This document shows positions 14,639 through 22,783 of a stretch of 36,196 bases of DNA, piece by piece (position 1 is the first letter of the stretch; every line of letters begins with the position of its first letter). Source of the DNA: a virus; IMG/VR virus record IMGVR_UViG_3300044971_002261, positions 1 to 36,196 of that record, one strand, 5' to 3'. The notes under the pieces are model-generated. The model made no database searches and was not told where the DNA came from. It was given only the letters and a program-made list of their open reading frames with translations. Made by a program: the position numbers and the translations under genes.

Positions 14639-15160
14639 TCACGACGCCGCGTCGGTGAACTCGATCTCGAGGTCAGCCGTACCGACCGCACTAGAGCCGC
14701 TGTGGAACAGCTGCAGACCCTGCGTGGCGCGGCAGACAACCGGCTCGACGTTGGTGTCACCGTAGCCGGCATTCCAGATCTCGGCGAACGGGATTAGCGT
14801 CAGCCAGTTGGCCTGCGTGGTACCGCCGACGATGGGCTCTTCGTTGACGAACAGGAACCGGCGGAAGATATCCGAGCCGGTCGTGGTCTGGTTGGTGCCG
14901 CAGGTCGTGTTCGCATTGAGGGCGCTGCTGTTGGTGTCATGCTTGACCGGGGTCACCGCCGTGCCGCCAGACGCCGCCGTAATACGGCGCACCTGCGCGG
15001 TCGTGAGAACACCCGTCACCGCCGTGGTTCCATTATTGAACCAGTAGCAGCGGTACACGCGGATGATGCGCGCCGAGCCGGTGCCGTTGAACACGTTGAG
15101 CATATCTTTGCTCGACGCGTAGGCGATAGCGCCGCCAGTTGCTCTCCAAGTCTCAGCCAT
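14639..15160 (-). CDS. Single-domain beta-rich structural protein, paralogue of the 13186-14454 gene
   Basis: 173 residues. The region RRITAASGGTAVTPVKHDTNSSALNANTTCGTNQTTTGSDIFRRFLFVNEEPIVGG and NVEPVVCRATQGLQLFHSGSSAVGTADLEIEFTD aligns by eye with both halves of the 422-residue neighbour. The N-terminus (WRATGGAIAYASSKDMLNVFNGTGSARIIRVYRCYWFNN) is a strand-rich cap. It is probably a virion protein; a decoration or receptor-binding role is inference. Confidence 0.7.
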   Translation of the reverse strand: MAETWRATGGAIAYASSKDMLNVFNGTGSARIIRVYRCYWFNNGTTAVTGVLTTAQVRRITAASGGTAVTPVKHDTNSSALNANTTCGTNQTTTGSDIFRRFLFVNEEPIVGGTTQANWLTLIPFAEIWNAGYGDTNVEPVVCRATQGLQLFHSGSSAVGTADLEIEFTDAAS

Positions 15161-15162
15161 TG

Positions 15163-15462
15163 TCAGACTCCTGTGATGATCTTGCCCGAGCCTTTGGTGG
15201 CTCGGAATATTTCGATTTCACCGCTGCCGTCCATCTGCGGCCCGGCGGCCCACTGCTTCACCTTGCCCTCGTTGAGGGCTTTCACGCTCGCGTCCAGGTC
15301 ATCGCGCGTGTCGCCGGGGGTGAGCCCTGTCCGCCGCGCCGCCTGTATCTTGAGCATGAAATCCACGCACCTCTTGACCACCCAGTCGGGCACTGGCGAC
15401 TCCACGCGGAGAAGCCAAGAGCCGAGAGCCGGTCGCCATTCCATCGCAGGTTGCTTGACCAT
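15163..15462 (-). CDS. Conserved hypothetical protein
   Basis: 99 residues from ATG 15460-15462, five bases after the fibre stop; a TTG at 15469-15471 would add three residues. It contains MEWRPALGSWLLRVESPVPDWVVKRCVDFMLKIQAARRTG and a helical middle (DDLDASVKALNEGKVKQWAAGPQMDGSGEIEIFR). No family recognised. It lies in the accessory block, co-directional with structural genes. Confidence 0.55.
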   Translation of the reverse strand: MVKQPAMEWRPALGSWLLRVESPVPDWVVKRCVDFMLKIQAARRTGLTPGDTRDDLDASVKALNEGKVKQWAAGPQMDGSGEIEIFRATKGSGKIITGV

Positions 15463-15467
15463 AGGGC

Positions 15468-17108
15468 TCAAGTGTACTGCAGGTAGATGTCGCCGTCCGA
15501 CCCACCCGAAGGCGCGGCCGTGCCGGAGGTGATGGTCTTCTGCGCCGTCAGGTTCGACCGCGCCGTCGCCGCATCCGTCGCGCCGGTGCCGCCATTGGCG
15601 ACGGCCACCGTGCCCGTGACGTTCGCCGCGGTGCCGGTCGTATTCTGGTTCAGCGTCGGGATGTCAGACGCCACCAGCGCGCGGAAGCTCGGCGTGCCCG
15701 CAGATCCCGATGGCGCAGCGTAGACGAAGGCCTGGGACTGCGAGCCGAACGGGGCGAGGAAATCCGTGCCGGCCACCGCAGCCGAGAAGGCGCTGGTGCC
15801 GTTGCCCTTGACGATGCCCGTGAGCGTGGTCGCACCCGTGCCACCGTTGCCGACGGCAAGAGTGCCGGCAATCGTGATGGTGCCCGCGCCGGTGACGGGG
15901 CCGCCCGAGGTCGTGAGGCCCGTGGTGCCGCCCGACACGTCGACCGAGGTCACCGTGCCCGAGCCGCCACCCGTCGCCGTCAGCGTGCCGCCAGAGAGCG
16001 AGAGACCCGAGCCGACCGTGATCTGCTCGATGGCCCCGGTGCTCGCCGTTGTGCGGCCCAAAAGCCGCGCCGTCGTCATCGTGAAGCCCGAGCTCGTCAC
16101 CGCGCCCGAGGTCGCAACCGTCACCGACGAGTCAGCGTTCGTGACCGTGATGCCGGCACCGCCCGCGATGGTGGCGTCCTTCCACAGGCCGGCGGTGGCG
16201 TCGTAGGACAGCACCGCACCCGCGCCCGGGCTCGTGATGAGCACGTCGTGCAGCTCGCCGAGCTCGTAGCCGTTCTGGATTCGGACGTAAAGCTGGCCGT
16301 TTCCGGGGTTCGCGCGCTCGACCACGCCGACGTAGACGAGATGGTTCGGGGCGACCGGCTTGGTCGCCGTCGTCGTGCCAGCCGTTGCGCCCAGGTAGAG
16401 CGTGTCGCCCGCCGTGAACGCGCCGAGGTTGAGCCCGTCGAGCACGCCTTGGCAGCGAATCAGGCCGTTCTGGCCGGCGGCGATCGACTCAGCGACGACG
16501 CCGATGGTCTTGGCAGAGGTGGCGTCCCCGGTGTTGGCGGCGCGCTTCACCGAGGCGCGATCGCCGGTCGCTGAGAACAGGTAGACGACCTCGCCCTTGC
16601 TCAGGCTGGTCGCCTCGGCGTTGTGCACCAGCGCGTCGATGGTCTGCCCGAGCTGCGACTCGACGTTGCCGCCGACCATCCCGAGGCGAGCCGTGCCGTT
16701 CGCCGAGTCCCACCGCAACCGGCCAACCGCCGCCGAGGTCGTCGCGCCGGTGTCGAAGGTGATGAAGTCGGGCGAGGCGATGCCGCCCGTCACGCCGGTC
16801 ATGCTCGTGATGTCGCTGTTCGCGCCGGAGACGGCCGCAGAGAGGTTCCCGCGCGCGGTGGCGGCATCCGTCGCCCCCGTGCCGCCAGAGGCCACAGCGA
16901 GCGTCCCTGCGAGCGTCAGCGTGCCTGCGCCCGTCACCGGGCCGCCGCTGAAGGTCAGGCCGGTCGTGCCGCCCGAGGCGTCGACCGACGTGACCGTACC
17001 GGCACCGGCACCCGCAGGAGCGGGGCCCGGCGCGCGGACAATGACCGTCGTCGCGGTTTCCTCGACCACGACCGTCTGGAGCGACTCGTCGATGAGCACC
17101 TGCGTCAC
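15468..17108 (-). CDS. Tail-fibre-like repeat protein between portal and capsid genes
   Basis: 546 residues from GTG 17106-17108, overlapping the upstream stop by GTGA. Two long repeats of GTVTSVDxSGGTTGLT-xSGGPVTGAGT-AGTLAVxxGGTGAT occur at about residues 38-90 and 392-440, with a third partial GGTGATDAATARSNL near 505. The middle (LVHNAEATSLSKGEVVYLFSATGDRASVKRAANTGDATSAKTIGVVAESI) is a domain seen in many phage fibres. The C-terminus ends in SDGDIYLQYT. Such repeats form trimeric beta fibres. Its place upstream of the capsid, not in the tail module, is unusual and suggests a head-, neck- or collar-attached fibre (inference). Confidence 0.78.
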   Translation of the reverse strand: MTQVLIDESLQTVVVEETATTVIVRAPGPAPAGAGAGTVTSVDASGGTTGLTFSGGPVTGAGTLTLAGTLAVASGGTGATDAATARGNLSAAVSGANSDITSMTGVTGGIASPDFITFDTGATTSAAVGRLRWDSANGTARLGMVGGNVESQLGQTIDALVHNAEATSLSKGEVVYLFSATGDRASVKRAANTGDATSAKTIGVVAESIAAGQNGLIRCQGVLDGLNLGAFTAGDTLYLGATAGTTTATKPVAPNHLVYVGVVERANPGNGQLYVRIQNGYELGELHDVLITSPGAGAVLSYDATAGLWKDATIAGGAGITVTNADSSVTVATSGAVTSSGFTMTTARLLGRTTASTGAIEQITVGSGLSLSGGTLTATGGGSGTVTSVDVSGGTTGLTTSGGPVTGAGTITIAGTLAVGNGGTGATTLTGIVKGNGTSAFSAAVAGTDFLAPFGSQSQAFVYAAPSGSAGTPSFRALVASDIPTLNQNTTGTAANVTGTVAVANGGTGATDAATARSNLTAQKTITSGTAAPSGGSDGDIYLQYT

Positions 17109-17449
17109 CGCGTCACCTCCGCATCCACCGCGAAGCAGCCCTGCAAGAGCCGCGTCACGGTCGCACCGTTCACCAGCTCGATGTCGTACACCCACTCGCC
17201 CGCCGCGATCGCCGCCGTCTGGGTGGCGGTCGCCGTCAGTGTGACCGTGCCGGCCGAGCCGCCCAAGGCGATCCCGCCGTTCTCGGTCGTGAGGTTGAGC
17301 AGCACCGTGCCCGACTCGGCCGTCTCACGCACTTGCATTCGCGCCGTGTAGCCGGAGAGGTTCACGGCCACGCCGTCGGAGCCCTGGTAGGTCACCATGC
17401 GCGAGAAGGTCGCCCCCTGCTCGCAGGCGAAATCGTAGCGGCCGGCCAT
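17105..17449 (-). CDS. BppU-N-like small structural protein
   Basis: 114 residues from ATG 17447-17449 (TGATG with the portal stop). GRYDFACEQGATFSRMVTYQGSDGVAVNLSGYTARMQVRETAESGTVLLNLTTENGGIAL resembles the N-terminal beta domain of BppU baseplate proteins and similar phage proteins, and the middle has a strand pattern (GTVTLTATATQTAAIAAGEWVYDIELVNG). It directly precedes the fibre gene and may anchor it to the particle (inference from adjacency). Confidence 0.65.
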   Translation of the reverse strand: MAGRYDFACEQGATFSRMVTYQGSDGVAVNLSGYTARMQVRETAESGTVLLNLTTENGGIALGGSAGTVTLTATATQTAAIAAGEWVYDIELVNGATVTRLLQGCFAVDAEVTR

Positions 17450-18912
17450 CACTCACCCCCCGCCGCCGGGGGCGGCACCGGCACCGGCTGCGCCGGGGCG
17501 TTGCCGGTCAGGTTGATGTCGAACTCGGCGATCATCTCGTCCTCGGCCTGCCGCTCGCGCAAGACGTCCTCGATGTCGAGGCCGCGCTCGGCCAGCGCCT
17601 GGGTGCGGGTCATCAAACCCGCATTGATGGCCGTGATCTGCGCCTCGGCCTCGTTTCGGGGGTCGACCCACTGCCAGCCGCGCGGCACCCACTGGGTCGA
17701 GCGGAATTTGAAGTACTTGGTGGCGGGCAGGTTGAGCACGCCGGCGTCGAGCGCCTGACGCAGCCACCGCTCATAGACCGGCTGGCAGAAGTGCTCGATC
17801 ATCCAGAACTGCACCGTCCGCCAGAAGTCGCGCTCCTCGAGCAGGCCCTGACGGATGGAGCTGTAGCTGACGGCCTCGAGGTCGTTGGCGAGCGAGGTGT
17901 AGGACACCCCGAGGCCCGACGCGATGCCGCGAAGCATGGCCTTCTCGAAGTCGCGGAAGGCCGTGCTCGGGTGCTGCGGGTCGAAGGGCTTGAACTCGAC
18001 GCCCGCCGGCAGCTGCTCGAACGTGCCGGGCTGCAGCTCCATGCGGATGGTGCCGTCGCCGTCCTCGCCGTTGCCCTGGTAGTCGTCGCCCGCCTCGCTC
18101 GTGAAGAAGCCCATCTTCGACGCCGAGATGCGCGCCGCCACGAGCTCGGACTCTTCGTACCCGCCCAGCATTTTCAGCCGGGTCATGGCCGTCGTGGTCC
18201 AAGGCGTGCCGCGCGTCTGACCGATGCGGTCCTGCCGGAAGGCGTGGATCATGCGCTCGGCCGGGATTCGCTGTTCGCGAACCGGCGCGGCGGCCCCGGT
18301 CTGGTAGTCGTCGGGGTGCCGAGTCTTGACGTAGTAGGCGACCGGGCGACCCTCGGGCGTCACCTCGACACCCATGCGGATGAGGTTGCCGTTCGAGAGG
18401 ATGTCGTTCTTGTCCTGGTCGATGAGGTCGGGGTCGATGAACTGAAGCCGGAACCGGTAGGGGTTGGCGTTGTCCTCGACGAAAAGCACGAAGCACTCGC
18501 CATCGCGCACGACCGAGTCCATAAAGACCTTCTGGCAGTCGACCCAGCTGAGGCGGCCATCGACGGTGCAGCTCATCGGCTTGCCCCAGTCGTAGAAGGC
18601 GCGCTCGAGCTGCTGGTTCGCCACCTGGTCGAGGATGCCGTTCGGCTCGCGCGCGCGGACCTGCAGCGTGATGCCCTTCGGACCGACGACGTTGACGGCC
18701 ACGAGGTCGAGATACCGCCGGGCATAGTCGTTGTTCTGCGCGAGGTCGCGCGAGCGCGCCCGCATCGCCTTGAGGGTGTAGCGGATGTCGCTGTCTGCCG
18801 ACTTCGGCAGCGTGAGCCAGTCGGCGAAGAGCCGCCCGGTGTTGGCGGCGTCGAACGCGCGCCGGGGGCGACGGGGCGCGGGCTTGCCGCGGAAGAAGTC
18901 GAGCAGCTTCAC
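17449..18912 (-). CDS. Portal protein, lambda family
   Basis: 487 residues from GTG 18910-18912, overlapping the upstream stop (GTGA). Typical features: RARSRDLAQNNDYARRYLDLVAVNVVGPKGITLQ at about 50-85, VVRDGECFVLFVED at about 130-145, LQFIDPDLIDQDKND, GVEVTPEGRPVAYYV, RIPAERMIHAFRQDRIGQTRGTPW, LARQ-helix region (EKAMLRGIASGLGVSYTSLANDLEAVSYSSIRQGLLEERD) and a Pro-rich C-terminal tail. It forms the dodecameric DNA-entry ring. In lambda-like genomes the protease follows at once; here a block of about 4.8 kb intervenes. Confidence 0.93.
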   Translation of the reverse strand: MKLLDFFRGKPAPRRPRRAFDAANTGRLFADWLTLPKSADSDIRYTLKAMRARSRDLAQNNDYARRYLDLVAVNVVGPKGITLQVRAREPNGILDQVANQQLERAFYDWGKPMSCTVDGRLSWVDCQKVFMDSVVRDGECFVLFVEDNANPYRFRLQFIDPDLIDQDKNDILSNGNLIRMGVEVTPEGRPVAYYVKTRHPDDYQTGAAAPVREQRIPAERMIHAFRQDRIGQTRGTPWTTTAMTRLKMLGGYEESELVAARISASKMGFFTSEAGDDYQGNGEDGDGTIRMELQPGTFEQLPAGVEFKPFDPQHPSTAFRDFEKAMLRGIASGLGVSYTSLANDLEAVSYSSIRQGLLEERDFWRTVQFWMIEHFCQPVYERWLRQALDAGVLNLPATKYFKFRSTQWVPRGWQWVDPRNEAEAQITAINAGLMTRTQALAERGLDIEDVLRERQAEDEMIAEFDINLTGNAPAQPVPVPPPAAGGE

Positions 18913-19496
18913 CGTGTGAACCTCACCCGTATGGTCTGATTCGTGCCGAGGCCTTGGCGCAGCTTCTCGGCCTGCTTCTCGCGGTTGACCTCTGCCTTCA
19001 TGCGGTCGCGCTCGGTCAGAAGATCGGCGCGGTTCCAGCGGCTGAGGCTGCGGCCGGCGACCGAGTACGAGGCCGCCTGAAGGTTGTTCGGGTCCTTGAG
19101 GTAGGCCTCGATGTTGTCGAGGGCAATCTGCGCGAAGCTGCGCGGGTCGTCGGTCGAGGTGGCACGGTTCGCGCCGACCTCGAAGGAGCCGTAGCCCACC
19201 TCCGCGCGTGCGCCGTCGCTCGTGCGAGTGATGAAGGCCGACCACTGATAACGGCCGGGCGCGTAGTCGGCCGTCACCGTCGAGGCCACCTCGACGATAT
19301 AGCCCTCGGTCGTCTCCGAAGCCGTGATGGCGATGCGCTCGCCGGTGCCGTCGCGGCGCGCGACGTACGAGAGCGAGTAGGACGCCGTCGGGTAGTCGCC
19401 CGACAGATCCACCCGCTTCCACGCCCAGCGGTCGCCCGCCTGCAGCCGCGTCGGCTCCGAGGTCGGATAGTTGGCGGTGTCGAAGACGTTAGCCAT
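18909..19496 (-). CDS. Ig-like domain protein with connector-like C-terminus
   Basis: 195 residues. The first 110 residues (RLQAGDRWAWKRVDLSGDYPTASYSLSYVARRDG...GRYQWSAFITRTSDGARAEVGYGSFEV) form an Ig-like beta sandwich common in phages. The rest is helical with AASYSVAGRSLSRWNRADLLTERDRMKAEVNREK and ends in a basic strand (TIRVRFTR), a motif of small head-associated phage proteins in the gpW position. Its location just before the portal fits head completion or joining. This two-part architecture is the main curiosity; exact role unknown. Confidence 0.6.
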   Translation of the reverse strand: MANVFDTANYPTSEPTRLQAGDRWAWKRVDLSGDYPTASYSLSYVARRDGTGERIAITASETTEGYIVEVASTVTADYAPGRYQWSAFITRTSDGARAEVGYGSFEVGANRATSTDDPRSFAQIALDNIEAYLKDPNNLQAASYSVAGRSLSRWNRADLLTERDRMKAEVNREKQAEKLRQGLGTNQTIRVRFTR

Positions 19497-19502
19497 GATT
19501 CC

Positions 19503-19646
19503 TCATGCCGGGGTGTCCGGCGGCAAGAGCGGCTTCACCTGGTCGCGGAGCTTGGCCCAGAGCGGGTATGCACCTTGGCTCGTCGGCACCGCGCCGAGCA
19601 TATTCACGAGCGCGACGGCCTCGTGCAGCTCGACGGTCAGCGTCAC
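19503..19646 (-). CDS. Small conserved-position protein (47 residues)
   Basis: GTG at 19644-19646 overlaps the upstream stop (GTGA); TGA at 19503-19505 is six bases before the next ATG, which has GAGG just upstream. Translation: VTLTVELHEAVALVNMLGAVPTSQGAYPLWAKLRDQV..., a helical protein ending LPPDTPA. Tight packing between two genes with coupled overlaps supports it as real. Function unknown. Confidence 0.55.
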   Translation of the reverse strand: MTLTVELHEAVALVNMLGAVPTSQGAYPLWAKLRDQVKPLLPPDTPA

Positions 19647-19984
19647 TTCGGCTTGTTGGGCTTGGCCTTGCTCGTGTTCCACGGCAGCTCCGGCTTGATG
19701 ATCTTGGGGGACTTGCGCTCGGCGAGCTGCGCGGCGACAGCGGCCTCGGTCGCGTCAGCGCCGACCTTCGCCTTCACCCACTCGATGACCTGCGATTCCT
19801 CGAGATTGGCGAAGGAGCAGAAGCTGCCGGAGACCGGGGCGTCGAGTGCCACCGAGCCGTAGACCTCGGCGGCGTGTTCGCCGTCGACGACGCCGCAGCG
19901 CCAGTGCGCGACCACGACAACATCGGCGAGCTGGCCGCGCTGCAGCTCGACATCGAGCGCGGAGATGGTCCAAATCGGGTTCAT
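19643..19984 (-). CDS. Conserved phage hypothetical protein (DUF7936-like)
   Basis: 113 residues from ATG 19982-19984; the longer frame to 20059 is a shadow of the fibre-like gene. PIWTISALDVELQRGQLADVVVVAHWRCGVVDGEHAAEVYGSVALDAP is a beta-rich domain, then VIEWVKAKVGADATEAAVAAQLAERKSPKIIKPELPW, a pattern shared by many podo- and siphophage proteins of unknown role, and a basic tail (NTSKAKPNKPK). It sits upstream of the connector genes. Confidence 0.65.
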   Translation of the reverse strand: MNPIWTISALDVELQRGQLADVVVVAHWRCGVVDGEHAAEVYGSVALDAPVSGSFCSFANLEESQVIEWVKAKVGADATEAAVAAQLAERKSPKIIKPELPWNTSKAKPNKPK

Positions 19985-19991
19985 GGATGCC

Positions 19992-20909
19992 TCACGCGTT
20001 CGCGATGGTGGTGACGGTGCCGCTGCTGCCGCGATACTTGAGAGCGCCGGACTCGACATAGAGAACGCCGCCGCCCGTGGGGTTTCCGGTCGGCACGGTC
20101 ACGGCGTTGGCGATGCCGATAACGCCGTTAGATGATGTGCCAAATGAGTTGGTGCGCATCCCGAGGTTCCCGCCGATAAGCCGCACGATTGCCGTGTTGT
20201 TCTGGAACAGCGACATTTCGTTGGCTCCGGCGGTGCCGATTTGCAAAGCCGCGCCGCTGTCCGCCGTGATAGATGCAGTGCCCGCCGCAAAGGTGCCGTC
20301 GCCAACGAGAACAGAATTTGTGGAGCCGCCAAGATTGGAAAACCCGTTGACGAACAGTTTGCGCGTAGGCGAACTCGTCCCGATGCCGAGGTTGCCTGCT
20401 TGGTCGAACCGCGCCACTTCGGAAGGCGTGGTCGCCGTGCCGTTTGCAGATACACCAAACACCAATGCGCCGCCGTTGTTGCCCGCAGCGTTCGGGTTCA
20501 AACCCCAAATCGCCGCCGACCGCTCCAAGCCGCCGAAGGTGTTGACAAGCCGGAAGTCCATGCGGGCGATGTTGCTCGCAGAGGCCGCGCTGTCGTTGCT
20601 GATGGTCGCAGCCGTGGTCGCCGTGCCGAAGGTGCCGCGCAATTCCAATTTGCTCGCAGGCGAATTTGTCCCGATGCCGAGGTTCGTGCCGTCAAACACC
20701 AACGCCGTCCCGCTCGTCGCCGCCTTCGACCCGTTGAGGTAGAGGACGCCGTTCGCGGTGCCGCCGTTGAGCGCGCCGTCGACGAGATCCTTCGCCGTGA
20801 CCTTCTTGGTCTCGGTCGCGCTCGTGTCGACGATGGGCACCACGTCGGTCGCCGGGGCGACGTTCGCCGCGGTCAGCGCCGTCAGTGCTGAGATTTTCTT
20901 GTCAGCCAT
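19992..20909 (-). CDS. Second tail-fibre-like protein between TerL and portal
   Basis: 305 residues from ATG 20907-20909 with GAGGTG upstream. The N-terminus (KKISALTALTAANVAPATDVVPIVDTSATETKKVTAKDLVDG) is a common fibre anchor. Then follow repeats of the NLGIGTNSPASKLELRG / NLGIGTSSPTRKLFVNG type and a C-terminal AVTVPTGNPTGGGVLYVESGALKYRGSSGTVTTIANA, as in trimeric phage fibres. No intramolecular chaperone domain is visible. Codon choice looks less GC-rich than in its neighbours, which may reflect recent acquisition. Placement in the packaging module is odd. Confidence 0.75.
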   Translation of the reverse strand: MADKKISALTALTAANVAPATDVVPIVDTSATETKKVTAKDLVDGALNGGTANGVLYLNGSKAATSGTALVFDGTNLGIGTNSPASKLELRGTFGTATTAATISNDSAASASNIARMDFRLVNTFGGLERSAAIWGLNPNAAGNNGGALVFGVSANGTATTPSEVARFDQAGNLGIGTSSPTRKLFVNGFSNLGGSTNSVLVGDGTFAAGTASITADSGAALQIGTAGANEMSLFQNNTAIVRLIGGNLGMRTNSFGTSSNGVIGIANAVTVPTGNPTGGGVLYVESGALKYRGSSGTVTTIANA

Positions 20910-20926
20910 GCATCACCTCGGCGCAT

Positions 20927-22783
20927 TCAGCGCCAACCGTTCATCCACCCGCCACCACCGCCGCCTCGAGGCGGACGACGCAGCGGAACTCGCCGCGGCG
21001 CAACCGGCACCGCTTCGGTCTTGTCCTCGACGACCGGCTCGACCGCAGCGACATCCGCCGCCACCTGATCGCGTCGCGCCGTCAACACGTTCCCACCGCC
21101 GCGACCGACGAAGGCCGCGTAGGCGTACACGAAACAGTCGAGCGCCTCCGTCCGCGCCCCGGCCGACTTCGGCTTGAAGGAGCGCATCCGGCGACCCTGC
21201 ACCACCCGATAAACCATCGTTTCGGCGGTCAGCTGGTCGAAGTACACGTCGTCGACCGAGGCCGGGAAGTGCACATAGCCCGCGCCCGGCTCGACGACTC
21301 GCTTGAGCCGCCCGAAGAGCACGTCCTTTGCCGTGTCGACGCCGACGATGTAGAGCTGCGCCGACGTCTTGCCGGCGCGCCCCGCACGCTTCGGGAACAC
21401 CAGCCGCCCAAAGCCGCCGGCACCCTTCACCGCCCAGATGCGCCGCGCCTTGCGCCGCGCACAGTAGCCGTACACTTGCTGCGTGAAGTGGCCGCCCGAG
21501 TCGACGCACGTCGCCTCGATCAGCATCTGCCGCCCGTCCTCGCGGGACCTCGGCCGATTCAGAAATGCGTCCAGGTCAGCCCACAGCGACTCGCTGCCGG
21601 GATCACCGGGAAGCACTTGATGCTCGACGAGCCACGCCTCCTCGTCGCGCCCCCACGCCCAGACCGACGCCTCGAGGCGATCGTCCTGCACGTCGACGCC
21701 GCAGGTCAGCACCAGCGCGCCGCCGGGCAGCGACTGCGCCGTGTACGGCTCGCGCCGCGCGGCGAGGCCCACCGCCGCAACACCGTCGCCGCGCTCCTCG
21801 AAGGTCTCGCCGAGCGACGTGTTGATCCACGTCTGCAGCGTTTCGGGCAGCTTCTTCGCCTCGAGGAACGCCACCGCCATCTCGCCCCAGGTCGACCACG
21901 GCGAATACAGCTCGCTGATGTGGAAGGATGCGATGCCGCGGCTCTCCCGCGTCGCCCGCCACTCACCCGCCCGCAGCATCTCGGCCTTGTCAGCGTCGCC
22001 GAGCTCGGCACCGCAGGCGACGCACACATAGGCCGCCGCCGCCGGGTCACCGTCCGGCCAGCGTACCTGCGACCAGACGAGGCGCTGCATCTCGCCGCAG
22101 TGCGTGCACGGCACGAAGTACAACCGCTGGTCGCCCGACTCGAAGCCCGCCTCGATGCGGCTCGACCCCTTGATGGTCGGCGTCGATCCCGCCAACACCT
22201 TGCGGTTCCAGAAGGTCGCCGTGCGTTTCTTGCCCAAGCTCACCGGGTCGCCTTCCGTGCCGGCAGAGGCCGGGTAGCGGTCCACCTCGTCGAAGAGCAC
22301 CACGCGAATCGGCCGCGACGCCAGCCCCGCCGGCGAATTCGCACCCGCGACGGTCAGGTGACCGCCGGGGAATTTCTTGTGGAGGAGCGTGTTCCCCGAG
22401 TCCCGCGAGCGCGGGTCGGCGATGAGCTCACTCAGCGCCGGCGTGTCTCGCACCATCGGCGCGAGGCGGTCCTTAGACCAGGCCTCCGCCATCTCGAGCG
22501 TCGGCTGCACCAGCAGCATCGGGGCTTGGTCCTGCGCGACGTGGTAGCCGATGACGTTGTTGAGGATCTCGGTCCAGCCGACCTGCGCCGACTTCATCAC
22601 CCAGATCTCGCGCACCGTGTCGTCCGCGACGGCGTCCATGACCCCGCGCTGGTACGGCGCACGGTCGGTGCGCCAGATGCCGGGCTCGGCCGACGCCTCG
22701 CTACTGAGCCTCCGGTACCGGTCCGCCCACTGCGAAACCGTCAGTTTCGGCGGTGGTGCGAAGAGCCGCATCGTCCGCGCCAT
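20927..22783 (-). CDS. terL: Terminase large subunit (GpA family)
   Basis: 618 residues from ATG 22781-22783 (an alternative ATG is at 22769-22771; longer frames overlap TerS too far). Walker A variant KSAQVGWTE at 64-72, Walker B VVLFDEVD at 161-168, zinc knuckles CTHC (226-229) and CVAC (254-257), and the nuclease start CGVDVQDDRLEAS at about 361-373 all match lambda GpA-type terminases, which make cohesive ends. A Gly/Arg-rich tail ends the protein. It overlaps the TerS frame by 83 bases. Confidence 0.93.
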   Translation of the reverse strand: MARTMRLFAPPPKLTVSQWADRYRRLSSEASAEPGIWRTDRAPYQRGVMDAVADDTVREIWVMKSAQVGWTEILNNVIGYHVAQDQAPMLLVQPTLEMAEAWSKDRLAPMVRDTPALSELIADPRSRDSGNTLLHKKFPGGHLTVAGANSPAGLASRPIRVVLFDEVDRYPASAGTEGDPVSLGKKRTATFWNRKVLAGSTPTIKGSSRIEAGFESGDQRLYFVPCTHCGEMQRLVWSQVRWPDGDPAAAAYVCVACGAELGDADKAEMLRAGEWRATRESRGIASFHISELYSPWSTWGEMAVAFLEAKKLPETLQTWINTSLGETFEERGDGVAAVGLAARREPYTAQSLPGGALVLTCGVDVQDDRLEASVWAWGRDEEAWLVEHQVLPGDPGSESLWADLDAFLNRPRSREDGRQMLIEATCVDSGGHFTQQVYGYCARRKARRIWAVKGAGGFGRLVFPKRAGRAGKTSAQLYIVGVDTAKDVLFGRLKRVVEPGAGYVHFPASVDDVYFDQLTAETMVYRVVQGRRMRSFKPKSAGARTEALDCFVYAYAAFVGRGGGNVLTARRDQVAADVAAVEPVVEDKTEAVPVAPRRVPLRRPPRGGGGGGWMNGWR

